A stretch of DNA of 64,000 nt from Stenotrophomonas tumulicola (GTDB lineage: Bacteria > Pseudomonadota > Gammaproteobacteria > Xanthomonadales > Xanthomonadaceae): NCBI RefSeq assembly GCF_014117215.1, contig NZ_JACGXS010000009.1:1-64000 (forward strand), in the 5' to 3' direction. The notes beneath the pieces were generated by a model, which made no database searches, had not been told where the DNA came from, and saw only the letters and a program-made list of their open reading frames with translations. Positions 7,752-17,141 of the stretch are shown here, in pieces (the stretch's first letter is position 1; every line of letters starts with the position of its first letter). Position numbers and translations under genes: made by a program.

Positions 7752-10700
7752 ATGAAGGCAATCAGCATGAAGAGGGCGGCATTGAGCATCGCCCTGGGGA
7801 CGTGTATGGGCATGATGGTGCCCAGCGTCGTATCGGCACAGAACGTGTCAGGCGCGGTGGCCGGACGGGCCACGGCCGGTGACCAGGTCACCGTGGTCAA
7901 CCGTGGCACCGGGCTGACGCGCTCGGCCACCGCTGGCGGCGATGGCAGCTATCGGCTGGGCCAACTGCCGGTGGGTGACTACACGCTGCAACTGGTCCGC
8001 GACGGACAGCCGCAAGGCGAACCGGTCAACGTCAGCGTGAGCGTCGGTGGCACCACCACGGTGAACCTGGCCAGCAGTGGCGACGTGGTCAACCTGGACG
8101 CACTGCAGGTGGTCGGTACGCGGGTGATCAACCGCGTCGACGTGTACTCCACCGAAACCTCGTTCAACGTCAACCGCCAGGAAATCTCGCGGCTGCCGGT
8201 GGCGCAGGACCTGTCCGCCGTGGCGCTGCTGGCGCCGGGCGTGGTGGGCGGCAACTCTTCCTTCGGTGGCCTGTCCTTTGCCGGTTCCTCGGTCGCCGAG
8301 AACGCGGTGTACATCAACGGCCTCAACGTCACTGACATGTACACCCGCCGCGGCTTCTCCAGCGCACCGTTTGGCTTCTTCCAGGAATTCCAGGTCAAGA
8401 CCGGCGGCTACTCGGTGGAGTTCGGCCGCTCGACCGGTGGCGTCATCAATGCCGTCACCCGCTCGGGCAGCAACGAGTTCGAAGGGGGTGCGGAGGTCAC
8501 CTTCGAACCCAGCGCCTGGAAGTCAGCGGCGCGCGACCATTTCCATCGCGATGGTTCGCCGCATTCCTATGCCAGCACCGATGCCACCTCGTTCACCAAG
8601 ACCAATGTCTGGGGTTCCGGTGCACTGGTGAAGGACAAGCTGTTCCTGTTCGCGATGTATGAGAAGCGCGATACCAACGGCCACAACACCGCCTCGGACG
8701 GGCGCACGTGGTACGACAACGACGGCAATGATGATTTCTGGGGCGCCAAGCTGGACTGGAACATCACCGACAACCACACCCTGGAACTGCTGGCGTTCTC
8801 CGACGAAACCGAAGCTACCCAGGCATCGTCCGGCTATGACTGGGACAACCGCAGGATTGGCGAGTGGGGAGGTGACACCCTGACCGACGGCGGTGGCAAG
8901 AACTGGTCGGCTACCTATACCGGTCGTTTCGGCGAGAACTTCACCGCCAAGGCGATGGTGGGGCAGAACAACCAGCGTGCCTTCTCCAACTCCACGCTGG
9001 ACCAGTACTGCGATGCGGTGTTCACCGATGCCACCTATGCCCCTTACCTGGGGCGCCTGAATGGCCTGCGCGCCGGCTGCCATCCCACCGGCACCGCCAT
9101 CGCAGAGCGTGACGACACCCGCGATGCGGCGCGCCTGGATTTCGAATGGGCGCTCGGCAACCACCTGCTGCGCTTCGGCGTCGACCGCGAGCTGATGACC
9201 ACCGAGCAGTCCGCCCGCTATCCCGGCCCGAACCAGATGACCTATACCGCCTACCTTGCCAGCCCGGGCGACGAGGTGTGGGACGGGGCTGGCGCCTACG
9301 TACCGGCCGGCGTGGACCAGATGCTGCGTGCACGCAACCGCGTGTCCGGTGGCACCTTCGAAACCGAGGCCAACGCGTTCTACCTGGAAGACATCTGGAA
9401 CATCACCCCGAACCTGATGTTGAACCTGGGCGTGCGCTGGGACCGCTTCGAGAACCGCACCGCCGACGGTGACGCCTTCATCAAGATGGACGACCTGATC
9501 GCCCCGCGGGTAGGTTTCTCCTGGGACATGAAGGGCGACGGCAGCACCAAGCTGTTCGGCAACGCCGGCCGCTACTACCTGCCGGTGACCAACAACATCA
9601 ACGTCAACTTTGCCGGCGGGCTCACCGACGAATACAGCTACTACGTGCTGGACGGCTGGCAGCAGATGAGCAATCCGGTCACCGGCGCGCCCTACATGGC
9701 ACCGGTCATCGGCCAGCAGATCGGTCCTACCGACACCCGCATGAACACCGGCGCGGCCGACCTGCGCCAGAGCGTGGACAAGGACCTGAAAGCGGTCTAC
9801 CAGGACGAATACATCCTCGGCTTCCAGACCATGATCGACCAGGCATGGTCGTGGGGCGTCAATGCGACCTACCGCCGCATGACCCGTGCGCTGGACGACA
9901 TGCGCCTGAACTACACGCCCTGCGGCCCCACCGGCAGTACCTTGTGGCCGATCGCCAATCCGGGCGAGAGCCTGACCATCTGGGGTGATTCCAGCATAGG
10001 CTGCGATACCGAGGGCTGGATCACCATAGACACGGCCAACAGTGGTTACGCCAAGGGCGGCAGCGACGAAGTGGTGGGCTATTCCAAGCCCAAGCGTACC
10101 TACAAGGCGCTGGAGTTCCAGCTGGACCGCGCATGGGACGAGAAGTGGATGTTCAACGCTTCCTACCTGTGGGCCAAGAGCGAGGGCAACTTCGAGGGCC
10201 CGGTGAACTCGGACACCAATTACGGCGATACCGGCATGGTCCAGCACTGGGATCATCCGTCCAACAATGAACGTTATGGCGTGCTGTTCAACGACTTCCG
10301 CCATCAGTTCAAGTTCCGCGCGGCGTATGCATTGAACGAGCAATGGTCGTTCGGCAGCACGCTGCAGGTGCAGTCCGGCGGTCCGATCACGGCCTTCGGC
10401 GTGATGTGGCCGGGTGACACGGTGGCCGGCGGCAGTACCTCCAGCGAGGGCAGCGGTGGCGGCACCGGCTGGCTGTGCGTGGCCAACTGTTCGGGAGCGG
10501 ATGGCGAGCGGGTGTTCGAGCGGACCTCGCGCGGCGCCTTCGGTCGCCTGCCGTGGACCTGGACCATGGGTGCGAACGTGACGTGGCGGTTGCCGGTGGA
10601 TGGCATCGACCTGAGCGCACGGCTGTCGGTCTACAACCTGTTCAACAACCAGACCGTCATCAACGTGCACCAGCGCTATGAAAGCCAGCCTGGCGTGTAC

Positions 10701-10778
10701 CGGGAAACCACCTTCAACACCGGCACCCGCTGGCAGGCGCCGCGGTACGCACAACTGGTGGTGGCCTGGAACTTCTGA
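7752..10778 (+). CDS. Oar-type TonB-dependent outer-membrane receptor
   Basis: 1008 residues from ATG 7752, which has AGGAG and CAGGGG upstream and begins the signal peptide (MKAISMKRAALSIALG, cleavage after VVSA). After the signal comes a carboxypeptidase-regulatory-like beta-sandwich (about 28-100), then the plug (NVNRQEISRLPVAQDLSAVA, FGRSTGGVINAVTRSG), then the 22-strand barrel ending in Phe (VVAWNF). Oar-type receptors import bulky ligands through TonB. Placed between a transglutaminase-like protein and a serine hydrolase/VanX pair, this one probably imports muropeptides or wall peptides, which is inference. There is no N-terminal signalling (STN) domain, so regulation is not of the FecR type. 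Confidence 0.92.
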   Translation: MKAISMKRAALSIALGTCMGMMVPSVVSAQNVSGAVAGRATAGDQVTVVNRGTGLTRSATAGGDGSYRLGQLPVGDYTLQLVRDGQPQGEPVNVSVSVGGTTTVNLASSGDVVNLDALQVVGTRVINRVDVYSTETSFNVNRQEISRLPVAQDLSAVALLAPGVVGGNSSFGGLSFAGSSVAENAVYINGLNVTDMYTRRGFSSAPFGFFQEFQVKTGGYSVEFGRSTGGVINAVTRSGSNEFEGGAEVTFEPSAWKSAARDHFHRDGSPHSYASTDATSFTKTNVWGSGALVKDKLFLFAMYEKRDTNGHNTASDGRTWYDNDGNDDFWGAKLDWNITDNHTLELLAFSDETEATQASSGYDWDNRRIGEWGGDTLTDGGGKNWSATYTGRFGENFTAKAMVGQNNQRAFSNSTLDQYCDAVFTDATYAPYLGRLNGLRAGCHPTGTAIAERDDTRDAARLDFEWALGNHLLRFGVDRELMTTEQSARYPGPNQMTYTAYLASPGDEVWDGAGAYVPAGVDQMLRARNRVSGGTFETEANAFYLEDIWNITPNLMLNLGVRWDRFENRTADGDAFIKMDDLIAPRVGFSWDMKGDGSTKLFGNAGRYYLPVTNNINVNFAGGLTDEYSYYVLDGWQQMSNPVTGAPYMAPVIGQQIGPTDTRMNTGAADLRQSVDKDLKAVYQDEYILGFQTMIDQAWSWGVNATYRRMTRALDDMRLNYTPCGPTGSTLWPIANPGESLTIWGDSSIGCDTEGWITIDTANSGYAKGGSDEVVGYSKPKRTYKALEFQLDRAWDEKWMFNASYLWAKSEGNFEGPVNSDTNYGDTGMVQHWDHPSNNERYGVLFNDFRHQFKFRAAYALNEQWSFGSTLQVQSGGPITAFGVMWPGDTVAGGSTSSEGSGGGTGWLCVANCSGADGERVFERTSRGAFGRLPWTWTMGANVTWRLPVDGIDLSARLSVYNLFNNQTVINVHQRYESQPGVYRETTFNTGTRWQAPRYAQLVVAWNF

Positions 10779-10839
10779 CGGCCCTGTCCTCGCGGGTGAC
10801 GACCATGGGTCGTCACGCCGCTGCTGTTGCCCTTGCATC

Positions 10840-10862
10840 CGCCGAGCATGGCTCGGCGCTAC
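10840..10862. repeat. Single SMAG/REP palindrome
   Basis: GCCGAGCATGGCTCGGC at 10841-10857 followed by GCTAC, the inverse of a GTAGC head. It lies between the receptor and the serine-hydrolase gene, where it could stabilise or attenuate the upstream transcript. Confidence 0.8.
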
Positions 10863-10882
10863 ACCAGACACCGGGAGCGTTG

Positions 10883-12445
10883 ATGGATCCGCGTCGGCTG
10901 CTGCTCACCACCGCGCTGTCGGCTGTTTCGGCGTTCGCGTCGGCAGCTTCGCCCTTCGATGCGATGCTCGAACGCACGGTGGAACGCGAAGACCTGCCCG
11001 GCATCGCCATGGGCGTGGTGGAGGATGGCAAGGTGGTCTACCAGCGCAGCTGGGGCGTGCGCGGCGATGCGGCGGGCAGCCGCATCGATCCGGACACGTT
11101 GTTCAAGATCGCCTCCAACAGCAAGGCGATGACCGCCGCGCTGCTGGCCAGGCTGGTGCAGCAGGGCCGGCTGCAGTGGGACGATCCGGTCACGAAGTAC
11201 CTGCCGCAGTTCCGCATGCATGACCCGTGGGTGACGCAGCAGATACAGGTGCGCGACCTGCTCATCCACAACAGCGGGCTTGGCCTGGGGGCAGGCGACC
11301 TGATGCTGTGGCCGGAACCGAACCATTTCACCCGTGCCGACATCATCGCCGGGCTGGCCCACCTGCAGCCCGTCACCAGCTTCCGCAGTGGTTATGCCTA
11401 CGACAACCTGATGTACGTCGTTGCCGGCGAGGTCGCCGCGGCCGCAGGCGGAAAGCCGTACGACCAGCTGATGCGCGAGCAGGTGTTCGAACCTGTGGGG
11501 CTGCAGCGTTGCCAGGTGGGGGCCTGGTCCACCGCTGCCGTGGGCAACATCGCCCAGCCGCACGTGCGCCGCGCAGGCCGCAATACGGTGGTGGCCGCCG
11601 ACGGCGTGGCCAGCGCGGACCTGCCGTCGATGGCGGCAGGCGGCATTCGTTGCTCCTTGAACGACATGCTGCGCTGGATGCAGGTGCTGCTGGATCCGGA
11701 GCGGGTGCCGGGATGGCTGGATGACGCACAACGTCGGCAGTTGTGGACGCTGCACATGCCGATGCCACTGGGTGAGCGGCAGCGCCGCTGGGACAACGCA
11801 CACTTCTCCGGCTACGGCCTTGGCTGGCGGCTGTCGGACATGGATGGGCAGTGGAAGGTGGCCCATACCGGCACCTTGTCCGGCATGTATTCCTCGCTGG
11901 CCCTGTTGCCCGACCGCCAGACCGGCGTGGTGATCCTGATCAACGGCGAGGGTGAGGACGCACGCACCGCACTGATGCAGGCAGCGTTGAAGCACTACAC
12001 CGCGCCGGACACGGTACAGGGCGTGGATGCCTGGCTGGACGAACTGGCGCAGGCACGCGCGCAGCGGCACGAAGCCGGCCACCATGCGCCGGACACGAAG
12101 GACGCGCGCCCGGCAGCGGCAGCGGCATTGGCTGGCCTGCAGGGCACCTATCGCGATCCATGGCTGGGCGATGCCTCGCTGTGCCCGCAGGAGGGGAGGC
12201 TGCGTTTCAGCGTGGAGAAATCGCCGCGGTTGCAGGCGGAGGTGATGCAGCTTGGAACGCGCTGGCTGCTGCGCTGGGATACGCTGGAAGCTGCTGCCCA
12301 GGCGTGGCTGCAGCCCACGGCGACGGCGACGCCCACCCTCGCGCTGCGCGCGATCGATCCGGACATCGACTTCAGCTATGACTTCCAGGACCTGCACTTC
12401 ACTCGCACTGGCGATTGCCCTGGCAACGACGGCACGCGCCGCTGA
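10883..12445 (+). CDS. Beta-lactamase-fold serine hydrolase (class C/DUF3471 type)
   Basis: 520 residues from ATG 10883; an upstream in-frame ATG (10796) would translate through the SMAG palindrome. A signal peptide precedes ASPFDAML. The active-site set is S78-x-x-K81 (ASNSK), Tyr-x-Asn in YAYDNLMY, and HTG in KVAHTGTLSG in place of KTG. The C-terminal about 100 residues form a DUF3471-like beta domain (LAGLQGTYRDP onward). Relatives include D-aminopeptidases, DD-peptidases and esterases. Upstream of a VanX-type dipeptidase it could release D-amino acids or trim wall peptides in the periplasm. True beta-lactamase action is unlikely but cannot be excluded. It overlaps the next gene by 68 bp. 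Confidence 0.85.
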   Translation: MDPRRLLLTTALSAVSAFASAASPFDAMLERTVEREDLPGIAMGVVEDGKVVYQRSWGVRGDAAGSRIDPDTLFKIASNSKAMTAALLARLVQQGRLQWDDPVTKYLPQFRMHDPWVTQQIQVRDLLIHNSGLGLGAGDLMLWPEPNHFTRADIIAGLAHLQPVTSFRSGYAYDNLMYVVAGEVAAAAGGKPYDQLMREQVFEPVGLQRCQVGAWSTAAVGNIAQPHVRRAGRNTVVAADGVASADLPSMAAGGIRCSLNDMLRWMQVLLDPERVPGWLDDAQRRQLWTLHMPMPLGERQRRWDNAHFSGYGLGWRLSDMDGQWKVAHTGTLSGMYSSLALLPDRQTGVVILINGEGEDARTALMQAALKHYTAPDTVQGVDAWLDELAQARAQRHEAGHHAPDTKDARPAAAAALAGLQGTYRDPWLGDASLCPQEGRLRFSVEKSPRLQAEVMQLGTRWLLRWDTLEAAAQAWLQPTATATPTLALRAIDPDIDFSYDFQDLHFTRTGDCPGNDGTRR

Positions 12446-13088
12446 GCCACCCACGGTCTCGCCCGCCACCACCACGGCGCAGGCCGGCCTGGTGGATATC
12501 CGCACGCTGTCGCCGGATATCAGCCTGGACATCCGCTATGCCAGCGCGAACAACTTCACCGGCCAGCCGGTACCGGGATATGAAGCACCGGCCTGTTACC
12601 TGCTGGCGCCGGTCGCGGTTGCATTGGCGAAGGTGGAAAGCGAGCTGCGTGCGCACGGCTACGGCCTGCACCTATACGACTGCTACCGGCCGGTGCGCTC
12701 GGTGAAGGCGTTCGTGGCCTGGGCGCGGGACCCGGATGAAACCTCGCGCAAGGCACTGCAGTATCCGGACCTGGCCAAACCGGACCTGCTGGGTGGGTAT
12801 ATCGCCGAATATTCCGGCCACAGCCGTGGCGCCACCGTGGACCTGGGCCTGATGCGCTGCGAAGCAGATCAGTGCACGCCGTTGGACATGGGCACTGATT
12901 TCGATTTCTTCGGCCCACGCGCGCATACCAATGCGGCAGGGCTGGACGCCGGGCAACGCGCCAACCGCAAGCGCCTGCTGGATGCCATGGCGCGGCAGCG
13001 GTTTGCCAATTACCCGATGGAATGGTGGCATTACACCTTCCAGCCGGAGCCGGACCCGCAGATGGCCTATGACGTGCCGGTGGAGTGA
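12378..13088 (+). CDS. VanX/DdpX-type D-Ala-D-Ala dipeptidase, secreted
   Basis: 236 residues from ATG 12378, which gives a signal peptide (TSLALAIALATTARA) but sits within the serine-hydrolase gene. Zinc-site motifs of the VanX (M15D) family are intact: SGHSRGATVDLGL supplies His and Asp, and EWWHYTF supplies Glu and His. It would split D-Ala-D-Ala in the periplasm. In E. coli DdpX lets cells use D-Ala-D-Ala as a nutrient; a scavenging role fits this cluster better than glycopeptide resistance, as no vanA/vanH-type ligase is nearby. It ends the plus-strand arm. The start is somewhat uncertain because no strong ribosome site is visible. Confidence 0.9.
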   Translation: MTSRTCTSLALAIALATTARAAEPPTVSPATTTAQAGLVDIRTLSPDISLDIRYASANNFTGQPVPGYEAPACYLLAPVAVALAKVESELRAHGYGLHLYDCYRPVRSVKAFVAWARDPDETSRKALQYPDLAKPDLLGGYIAEYSGHSRGATVDLGLMRCEADQCTPLDMGTDFDFFGPRAHTNAAGLDAGQRANRKRLLDAMARQRFANYPMEWWHYTFQPEPDPQMAYDVPVE

Positions 13089-13166
13089 TCCGGCTGTCCC
13101 GGTAGCCGCCCTGGCGGCTGGTCATCCCCGGCGGTGCATGTGGGCGATGACCCGTACACTGTCGCC

Positions 13167-13544
13167 ATGAACCTTCCTCTTCATTTCGGGCTGCTGGGAT
13201 CGCTGGAAGCCGGTGGCATCGCGCTGCTGGTGGGCCTGTTGGTCTACTTCCTGTTCCACCACCTGTGCCGCGCGCTGCGCTGGACGGTGGGCCATGCCCT
13301 GGGCTGGGCCTGTGGGGTTTCGGTGGTGGTTTCCGCCGGCATCGACATGTGGAAGCTCTTCTACATGGGCATCGTCCGCCTGGAGTCGCCGTTCTACGCG
13401 CGGCTGTTCCTCGCCACCGTGCATGACCCGAATGAACTCGGCACGCGGGTCGTGCTGGAAATCATCGGCGCACTCGGCGGTGTCGCGCTCGGCTGGCTGT
13501 TGTTCAGCTCGCGCTCAGCCAGGGAATCCAGCGAAACTGCATGA
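13167..13544 (+). CDS. Small integral membrane protein, unknown function
   Basis: 125 residues starting at ATG 13167 (MNLPLHFGLLG). Three hydrophobic helices are visible: residues 12-34 (GIALLVGLLVYFLF), about 45-68 (GHALGWACGVSVVV) and about 100-118 (VVLEIIGALGGVALGWLLF). Between helices two and three is a charged loop with LFLATVHDPNELGTR. I do not recognise the family. It stands alone, 78 bp after the dipeptidase gene on the same strand. Confidence 0.75.
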   Translation: MNLPLHFGLLGSLEAGGIALLVGLLVYFLFHHLCRALRWTVGHALGWACGVSVVVSAGIDMWKLFYMGIVRLESPFYARLFLATVHDPNELGTRVVLEIIGALGGVALGWLLFSSRSARESSETA

Positions 13545-13764
13545 GATTCGTTCGCTGCGGGTTAAATATACGTTCGCTGAATGCGAGCCTTACTGCTTGT
13601 TCACCTGAGCCTAACCACTGGGGTAGCGGATGCGTGCGGCTCATTGGTTAAGTGCGTGTGCCCATGCCGATCGCGTTGCAATGGGCGTTCATCGCCGCGC
13701 TGTCAGGGTGGCTTTCGTACGGAATACGACAAGCCCGTGCGACATTTCCAAAGGAGACCACCCA

Positions 13765-14130
13765 ATGACCCTTCGTAACCGCAAGCCGCTGATCGCCCTT
13801 CTCGTTGCCGCCGGCAGCGTGTTCGCTCTTCCCGCCATGGCGCAGAGCGCTGCCCCGACACAGCAGCAGCCGCCGACGACGGGCGCCCCGACGCAGCAGG
13901 CACAGCCTGCGGCACAGTCCGGCGGTGATGGCCAGACCTGGGCCAGCGTCGATACCGATGGCAATGGCACCATCAGCAAGAGCGAGGCGGCAGTGAATGC
14001 CGGCCTTTCCCAGGTATTCGAACAGGCCGATACCAACGCTGACGGTGAGTTGACCCCGGACGAATACAAGGCCTTCGTGGAGAAGGCCCAGCAGGGTGCC
14101 GCCGGTGCGGCGCCGCCGCAGGGCAACTGA
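13765..14130 (+). CDS. Periplasmic EF-hand calcium-binding protein
   Basis: 121 residues from ATG 13765, preceded by AAGGAG. Signal peptide MTLRNRKPLIALLVAAGSV with cleavage after AMA. A Gln/Pro/Thr-rich linker (about 27-55) leads to two EF-hand loops, DTDGNGTISKSE and DTNADGELTPDE, each with the canonical acidic ligands. It is probably a periplasmic calcium buffer or sensor; a partner is not evident. It has its own upstream region of about 220 bp (13545-13764), which suggests separate transcription. Confidence 0.9.
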   Translation: MTLRNRKPLIALLVAAGSVFALPAMAQSAAPTQQQPPTTGAPTQQAQPAAQSGGDGQTWASVDTDGNGTISKSEAAVNAGLSQVFEQADTNADGELTPDEYKAFVEKAQQGAAGAAPPQGN

Positions 14131-14240
14131 TCGGGAATGATCCTCGGCTAAGTGCCGGCCGCTGGCCGATACGAACCGGATGACCATCGCAGGCCGGGTC
14201 ACGCAGACGAGGGCGTGGCCCGGCCTGTTATCCTTGGGCG

Positions 14241-14990
14241 ATGATTACCTCCACGCCCGCGCCTTCGCGCGCCATCGGCCTGGTTGGTTTTGACGGTGAC
14301 GATACGCTGTGGAAGAGCGAAGACTATTACCGCAAGGCCGAGCAGGATTACCTGGACCTGCTTTCGCATTACATCGACGTGCACGACACCCGCACCGCGC
14401 GCCACCTGCTGGATGTGCAGCGGCGCAATCTGGCGGTGTTCGGGTATGGCGTCAAGGCGATGAGCCTGTCGATGATCGAAGCGGCCATCGAGATCACCGA
14501 ACAGCGCATCAGTGCCGCGCACATCCAGAAGATCCTGGACCTGGGGCATGAAACCCTGCGGCACCCGGTAGACCTGATCGACGGCGTGCGTGAGTCGGTG
14601 GCGAAGATCGCCGAACAGTATCCGGTGGTGTTGATCACCAAGGGCGACCTGTTCCACCAGGAGGCCAAGATCAAGGTCGCGCAGCTGCATGACCTGTTCC
14701 CGCGGATTGAAATCGTGTCCGAGAAGGACCCCGAGACCTATGCGCGGGTACTGGCGGAATTCGACCTGCCGATGCAACGGTTCGTGATGGTCGGCAATTC
14801 ACTGCGTTCGGATATCGAGCCGGTGGTGACGCTGGGGGGCTGGGGTGTCCACACCCCGTATGCGGTTACCTGGGCGCACGAAACCGAACATGGCGTGGCC
14901 GATGACGAGCCGCGCATGGTCACCGCCGATACCGCCTGGGATTGGCCCGAGGCCCTGCTGGCGATCGAAGCCAAGGCGGCCAAGGCCTGA
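14241..14990 (+). CDS. HAD-superfamily hydrolase
   Basis: 249 residues, cytoplasmic. Motif I is FDGDDTLW (residues 17-24; usual form DxDxT), with Asp nucleophile and acid/base. Motif II is the Thr in VVLITKGD (about 130), motif III a Lys near 155 (SEKDPETY), and motif IV is VGNSLRSDIEPV (about 176). The helical cap after motif I points to a subclass I phosphatase, probably acting on small phosphorylated metabolites. The substrate cannot be read. The next gene starts 33 bp downstream on the same strand. Confidence 0.88.
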   Translation: MITSTPAPSRAIGLVGFDGDDTLWKSEDYYRKAEQDYLDLLSHYIDVHDTRTARHLLDVQRRNLAVFGYGVKAMSLSMIEAAIEITEQRISAAHIQKILDLGHETLRHPVDLIDGVRESVAKIAEQYPVVLITKGDLFHQEAKIKVAQLHDLFPRIEIVSEKDPETYARVLAEFDLPMQRFVMVGNSLRSDIEPVVTLGGWGVHTPYAVTWAHETEHGVADDEPRMVTADTAWDWPEALLAIEAKAAKA

Positions 14991-15022
14991 CAGCGGCGGA
15001 GCGCTGCGGCACAATCGCCACC

Positions 15023-15511
15023 ATGGGCCGCCTGTTGCAATCAATGCTGATGTTGCTGCTGCTGGTGCCGGCGATCGCGCTGGCGCAGCAGACGGCCGAG
15101 AAGTCGTCCGCGTATTCGGTCGACACCGGTGACGCCTGGGTGGATACCTGGCTGCAGGACATCAACCACTACGCCGAGCGTTATCCGGACAGTTTCCTGG
15201 ACGAGGTGGCGCGCTACAGCGGCGTGCCGCGCGGCTATGCTGCTGCGCTGATCAACCACCACGGCTGGCAGGCAGCCGATGTGTACTTCGCCTGCTTCTG
15301 GGCCAAGGCGATCGAACGCAGCTGCCGTGACAGCGTGCGCGCCTTCAGTGCCAATCCGGAAGGTGGCTGGAAGGCGGTGGTGACGCGCCTTCCGGTGGAG
15401 CCGGGCAACCTGCATTGGCGCGCGGTGCGCCACGCCATCGTGGACAGCTACCAGCATTGGGATCGACCGATCACGCTGGACGCCGTGTTGCGCCGCCAGT
15501 ACGCCCGGTGA
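15023..15511 (+). CDS. Secreted protein of unknown function
   Basis: 162 residues from ATG 15023, or 155 from the ATG at 15044. Signal peptide rich in Leu (SMLMLLLLVPAIALAQQ). The mature part has motifs such as WVDTWLQDINHYAERYPDSF, DEVARYSGVPRGYA and DRPITLDAV, with a pair of Cys (ACFWAKAIERSC) that may form a disulfide. I do not recognise the family. It is probably periplasmic. It is followed at once by a SMAG double array. Confidence 0.72.
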   Translation: MGRLLQSMLMLLLLVPAIALAQQTAEKSSAYSVDTGDAWVDTWLQDINHYAERYPDSFLDEVARYSGVPRGYAAALINHHGWQAADVYFACFWAKAIERSCRDSVRAFSANPEGGWKAVVTRLPVEPGNLHWRAVRHAIVDSYQHWDRPITLDAVLRRQYAR

Positions 15512-15513
15512 CC

Positions 15514-15701
15514 CCGTAGCGCCGAGCCATGCTCGGCGGCCCTGCCACGTTCGGCGGCGCCTGGTTTCCGCCGGGCATGGCCCGGCGCTACGGGAATCGG
15601 CCTACGTAGCCCCCCTGTAGCGCCGAGCCATGCTCGGCGGCCCTGCCACGTTCGGCGGCGTCTGGTTCCCGCCGGGCATGGCCCGGCGCTACGGGAATCG
15701 G
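15514..15701. repeat. Two tandem 101-bp SMAG dimers
   Basis: GTAGCGCCGAGCCATGCTCGGCGG begins at 15516 and 15617, 101 bp apart. In each unit it is followed by about 25 bp and an inverted partner, GCCGGGCATGGCCCGGCGCTAC. The two units differ by only a few bases. Each is thus a head-to-head SMAG pair able to form a long hairpin. It lies between two plus-strand genes. Confidence 0.9.
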
Positions 15702-15762
15702 CTTTGCTGCTCTGCGTCTACAATGGTGCTTCGCACTCTCCTGTTCCTTTACCGGGTTGCCC

Positions 15763-17127
15763 ATGAGCGCTGCTGATTTCGTTTCGCCCGATGCCATCCG
15801 CCGCCAGTTTGCCCAGGCCATGTCACGCATGTACCGCGCCGAGGTGCCGCTGTACGGCGACCTCGTCGACCTGGTGGCGCGCATCAACACGCAGGTGCTG
15901 GGCGAAGACCGTGAACTTGCCGCGCAGCTGGAACGCAATGACGGTCGCGGGCGCCTGGACGAAGAGCGCCACGGCGCCATCCGCGTGGGCACGGCGGAAG
16001 AGCTGGCCACCCTGCGTCGCCTGTTCGCGGTGATGGGCATGCAACCGGTGGCTTACTACGATCTCAGCGTGGCCGGCGTGCCGGTGCACTCCACCGCGTT
16101 CCGCCCGTTGGCGGCCGATGCACTGGCTGCCAATCCATTTCGCGTTTTCACCTCGCTGCTGCGCCTGGAACTGATCGAAGACCAGGCACTGCGTGCCCAG
16201 GCGGCCGATATCCTTGCCCGTCGCCGCATTTTCACCGATGGCGCGTTGGCGTTGATCGCCCAGGCCGAACGTGATGGCGGCCTGTCCCAGGCCGATGCCG
16301 CGCGCTTCGTCACCGAGGCGCTGGAGACCTTCCGCTGGCACAGCGATGCCACGGTGGCGCTGCAGACATACCACGCGTTGAGCGCGGCGCACCGCTTGAT
16401 TGCCGACGTGGTGAGCTTCCGTGGCCCGCACATCAACCATCTCACCCCCCGCACGCTGGACATCGACGCCGCACAGCAGGGGATGATAGAGGCGGGCATC
16501 GCCGCCAAAGCCGTGATCGAAGGGCCGCCGCGCCGCGCCTGCCCGATCCTGCTGCGGCAGACCAGCTTCAAGGCGCTGGAAGAACCGGTGCACTTCCCCG
16601 ATACGCAGGGCGGCGACACCGGCACGCACACGGCCCGCTTCGGCGAGATCGAACAGCGCGGGCTTGCGCTGACCCCAAAGGGGCGCGCGCTGTATGACCA
16701 GTTGCTGGCGCAGGCACGCGACAGCGACGGTGCGGGCAGCACGGATAGCGATTACGGCACACGCCTGCGGGCAGCATTCGCCGCCTTCCCGGATGACCAC
16801 GACACGCTGCGCCGCGAAGGCCTGGGTTACTACCGTTACCAGCTCACGGCTGCCGGCCGTGCGGCACCGGAACAGGTTGCCGACCTGCCGGCCGACGCAT
16901 TGATCGCCGCCGGCCTGGCCACGGCCGACCCGATCATCTACGAGGATTTCCTGCCGGTCAGCGCGGCCGGCATTTTCCAGTCCAACCTGGGTGGGGGCGA
17001 GCAGCGTGCATATGCCGCGCATGCCAACCGGGACGCTTTTGAAGCGGCCCTGGGTGCCAGCGTGCACGACGAGTTCGCCCTGTACGAAACGCTGCAGGCC
17101 GACTCACTGGCTGCCCTGCATGGCTGA
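15763..17127 (+). CDS. hglS: 2-oxoadipate dioxygenase/decarboxylase (HglS/YdcJ family)
   Basis: 454 residues from ATG 15763. The metal-binding signature GPHINHLTPRTLDID is present near residue 222, and the C-terminal block YEDFLPVSAAGIFQSNL near 390 is typical of YdcJ/HglS (formerly DUF1338). Family members are Fe(II) vicinal-oxygen-chelate enzymes that turn 2-oxoadipate into D-2-hydroxyglutarate in D-lysine catabolism. Length matches the family (about 450-465). Other lysine-catabolic genes are not adjacent, so the pathway role here is inferred from family only. It is flanked by REP arrays on both sides, so it is probably monocistronic. Confidence 0.88.
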   Translation: MSAADFVSPDAIRRQFAQAMSRMYRAEVPLYGDLVDLVARINTQVLGEDRELAAQLERNDGRGRLDEERHGAIRVGTAEELATLRRLFAVMGMQPVAYYDLSVAGVPVHSTAFRPLAADALAANPFRVFTSLLRLELIEDQALRAQAADILARRRIFTDGALALIAQAERDGGLSQADAARFVTEALETFRWHSDATVALQTYHALSAAHRLIADVVSFRGPHINHLTPRTLDIDAAQQGMIEAGIAAKAVIEGPPRRACPILLRQTSFKALEEPVHFPDTQGGDTGTHTARFGEIEQRGLALTPKGRALYDQLLAQARDSDGAGSTDSDYGTRLRAAFAAFPDDHDTLRREGLGYYRYQLTAAGRAAPEQVADLPADALIAAGLATADPIIYEDFLPVSAAGIFQSNLGGGEQRAYAAHANRDAFEAALGASVHDEFALYETLQADSLAALHG

Positions 17128-17141
17128 CAGCACCGACACCC

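Noticed and set aside
10883..12445. AmpC-like antibiotic-resistance beta-lactamase
   Set aside because: The fold matches, but the KTG box is HTG, a DUF3471-like tail is present and no AmpR-type regulator is adjacent; a peptidase or esterase role is more likely.
12378..13088. Glycopeptide-resistance operon (van type)
   Set aside because: Only the VanX-like dipeptidase is present; no VanA/VanB-type ligase, VanH or VanRS genes are near, and the gene is embedded in a salvage cluster.
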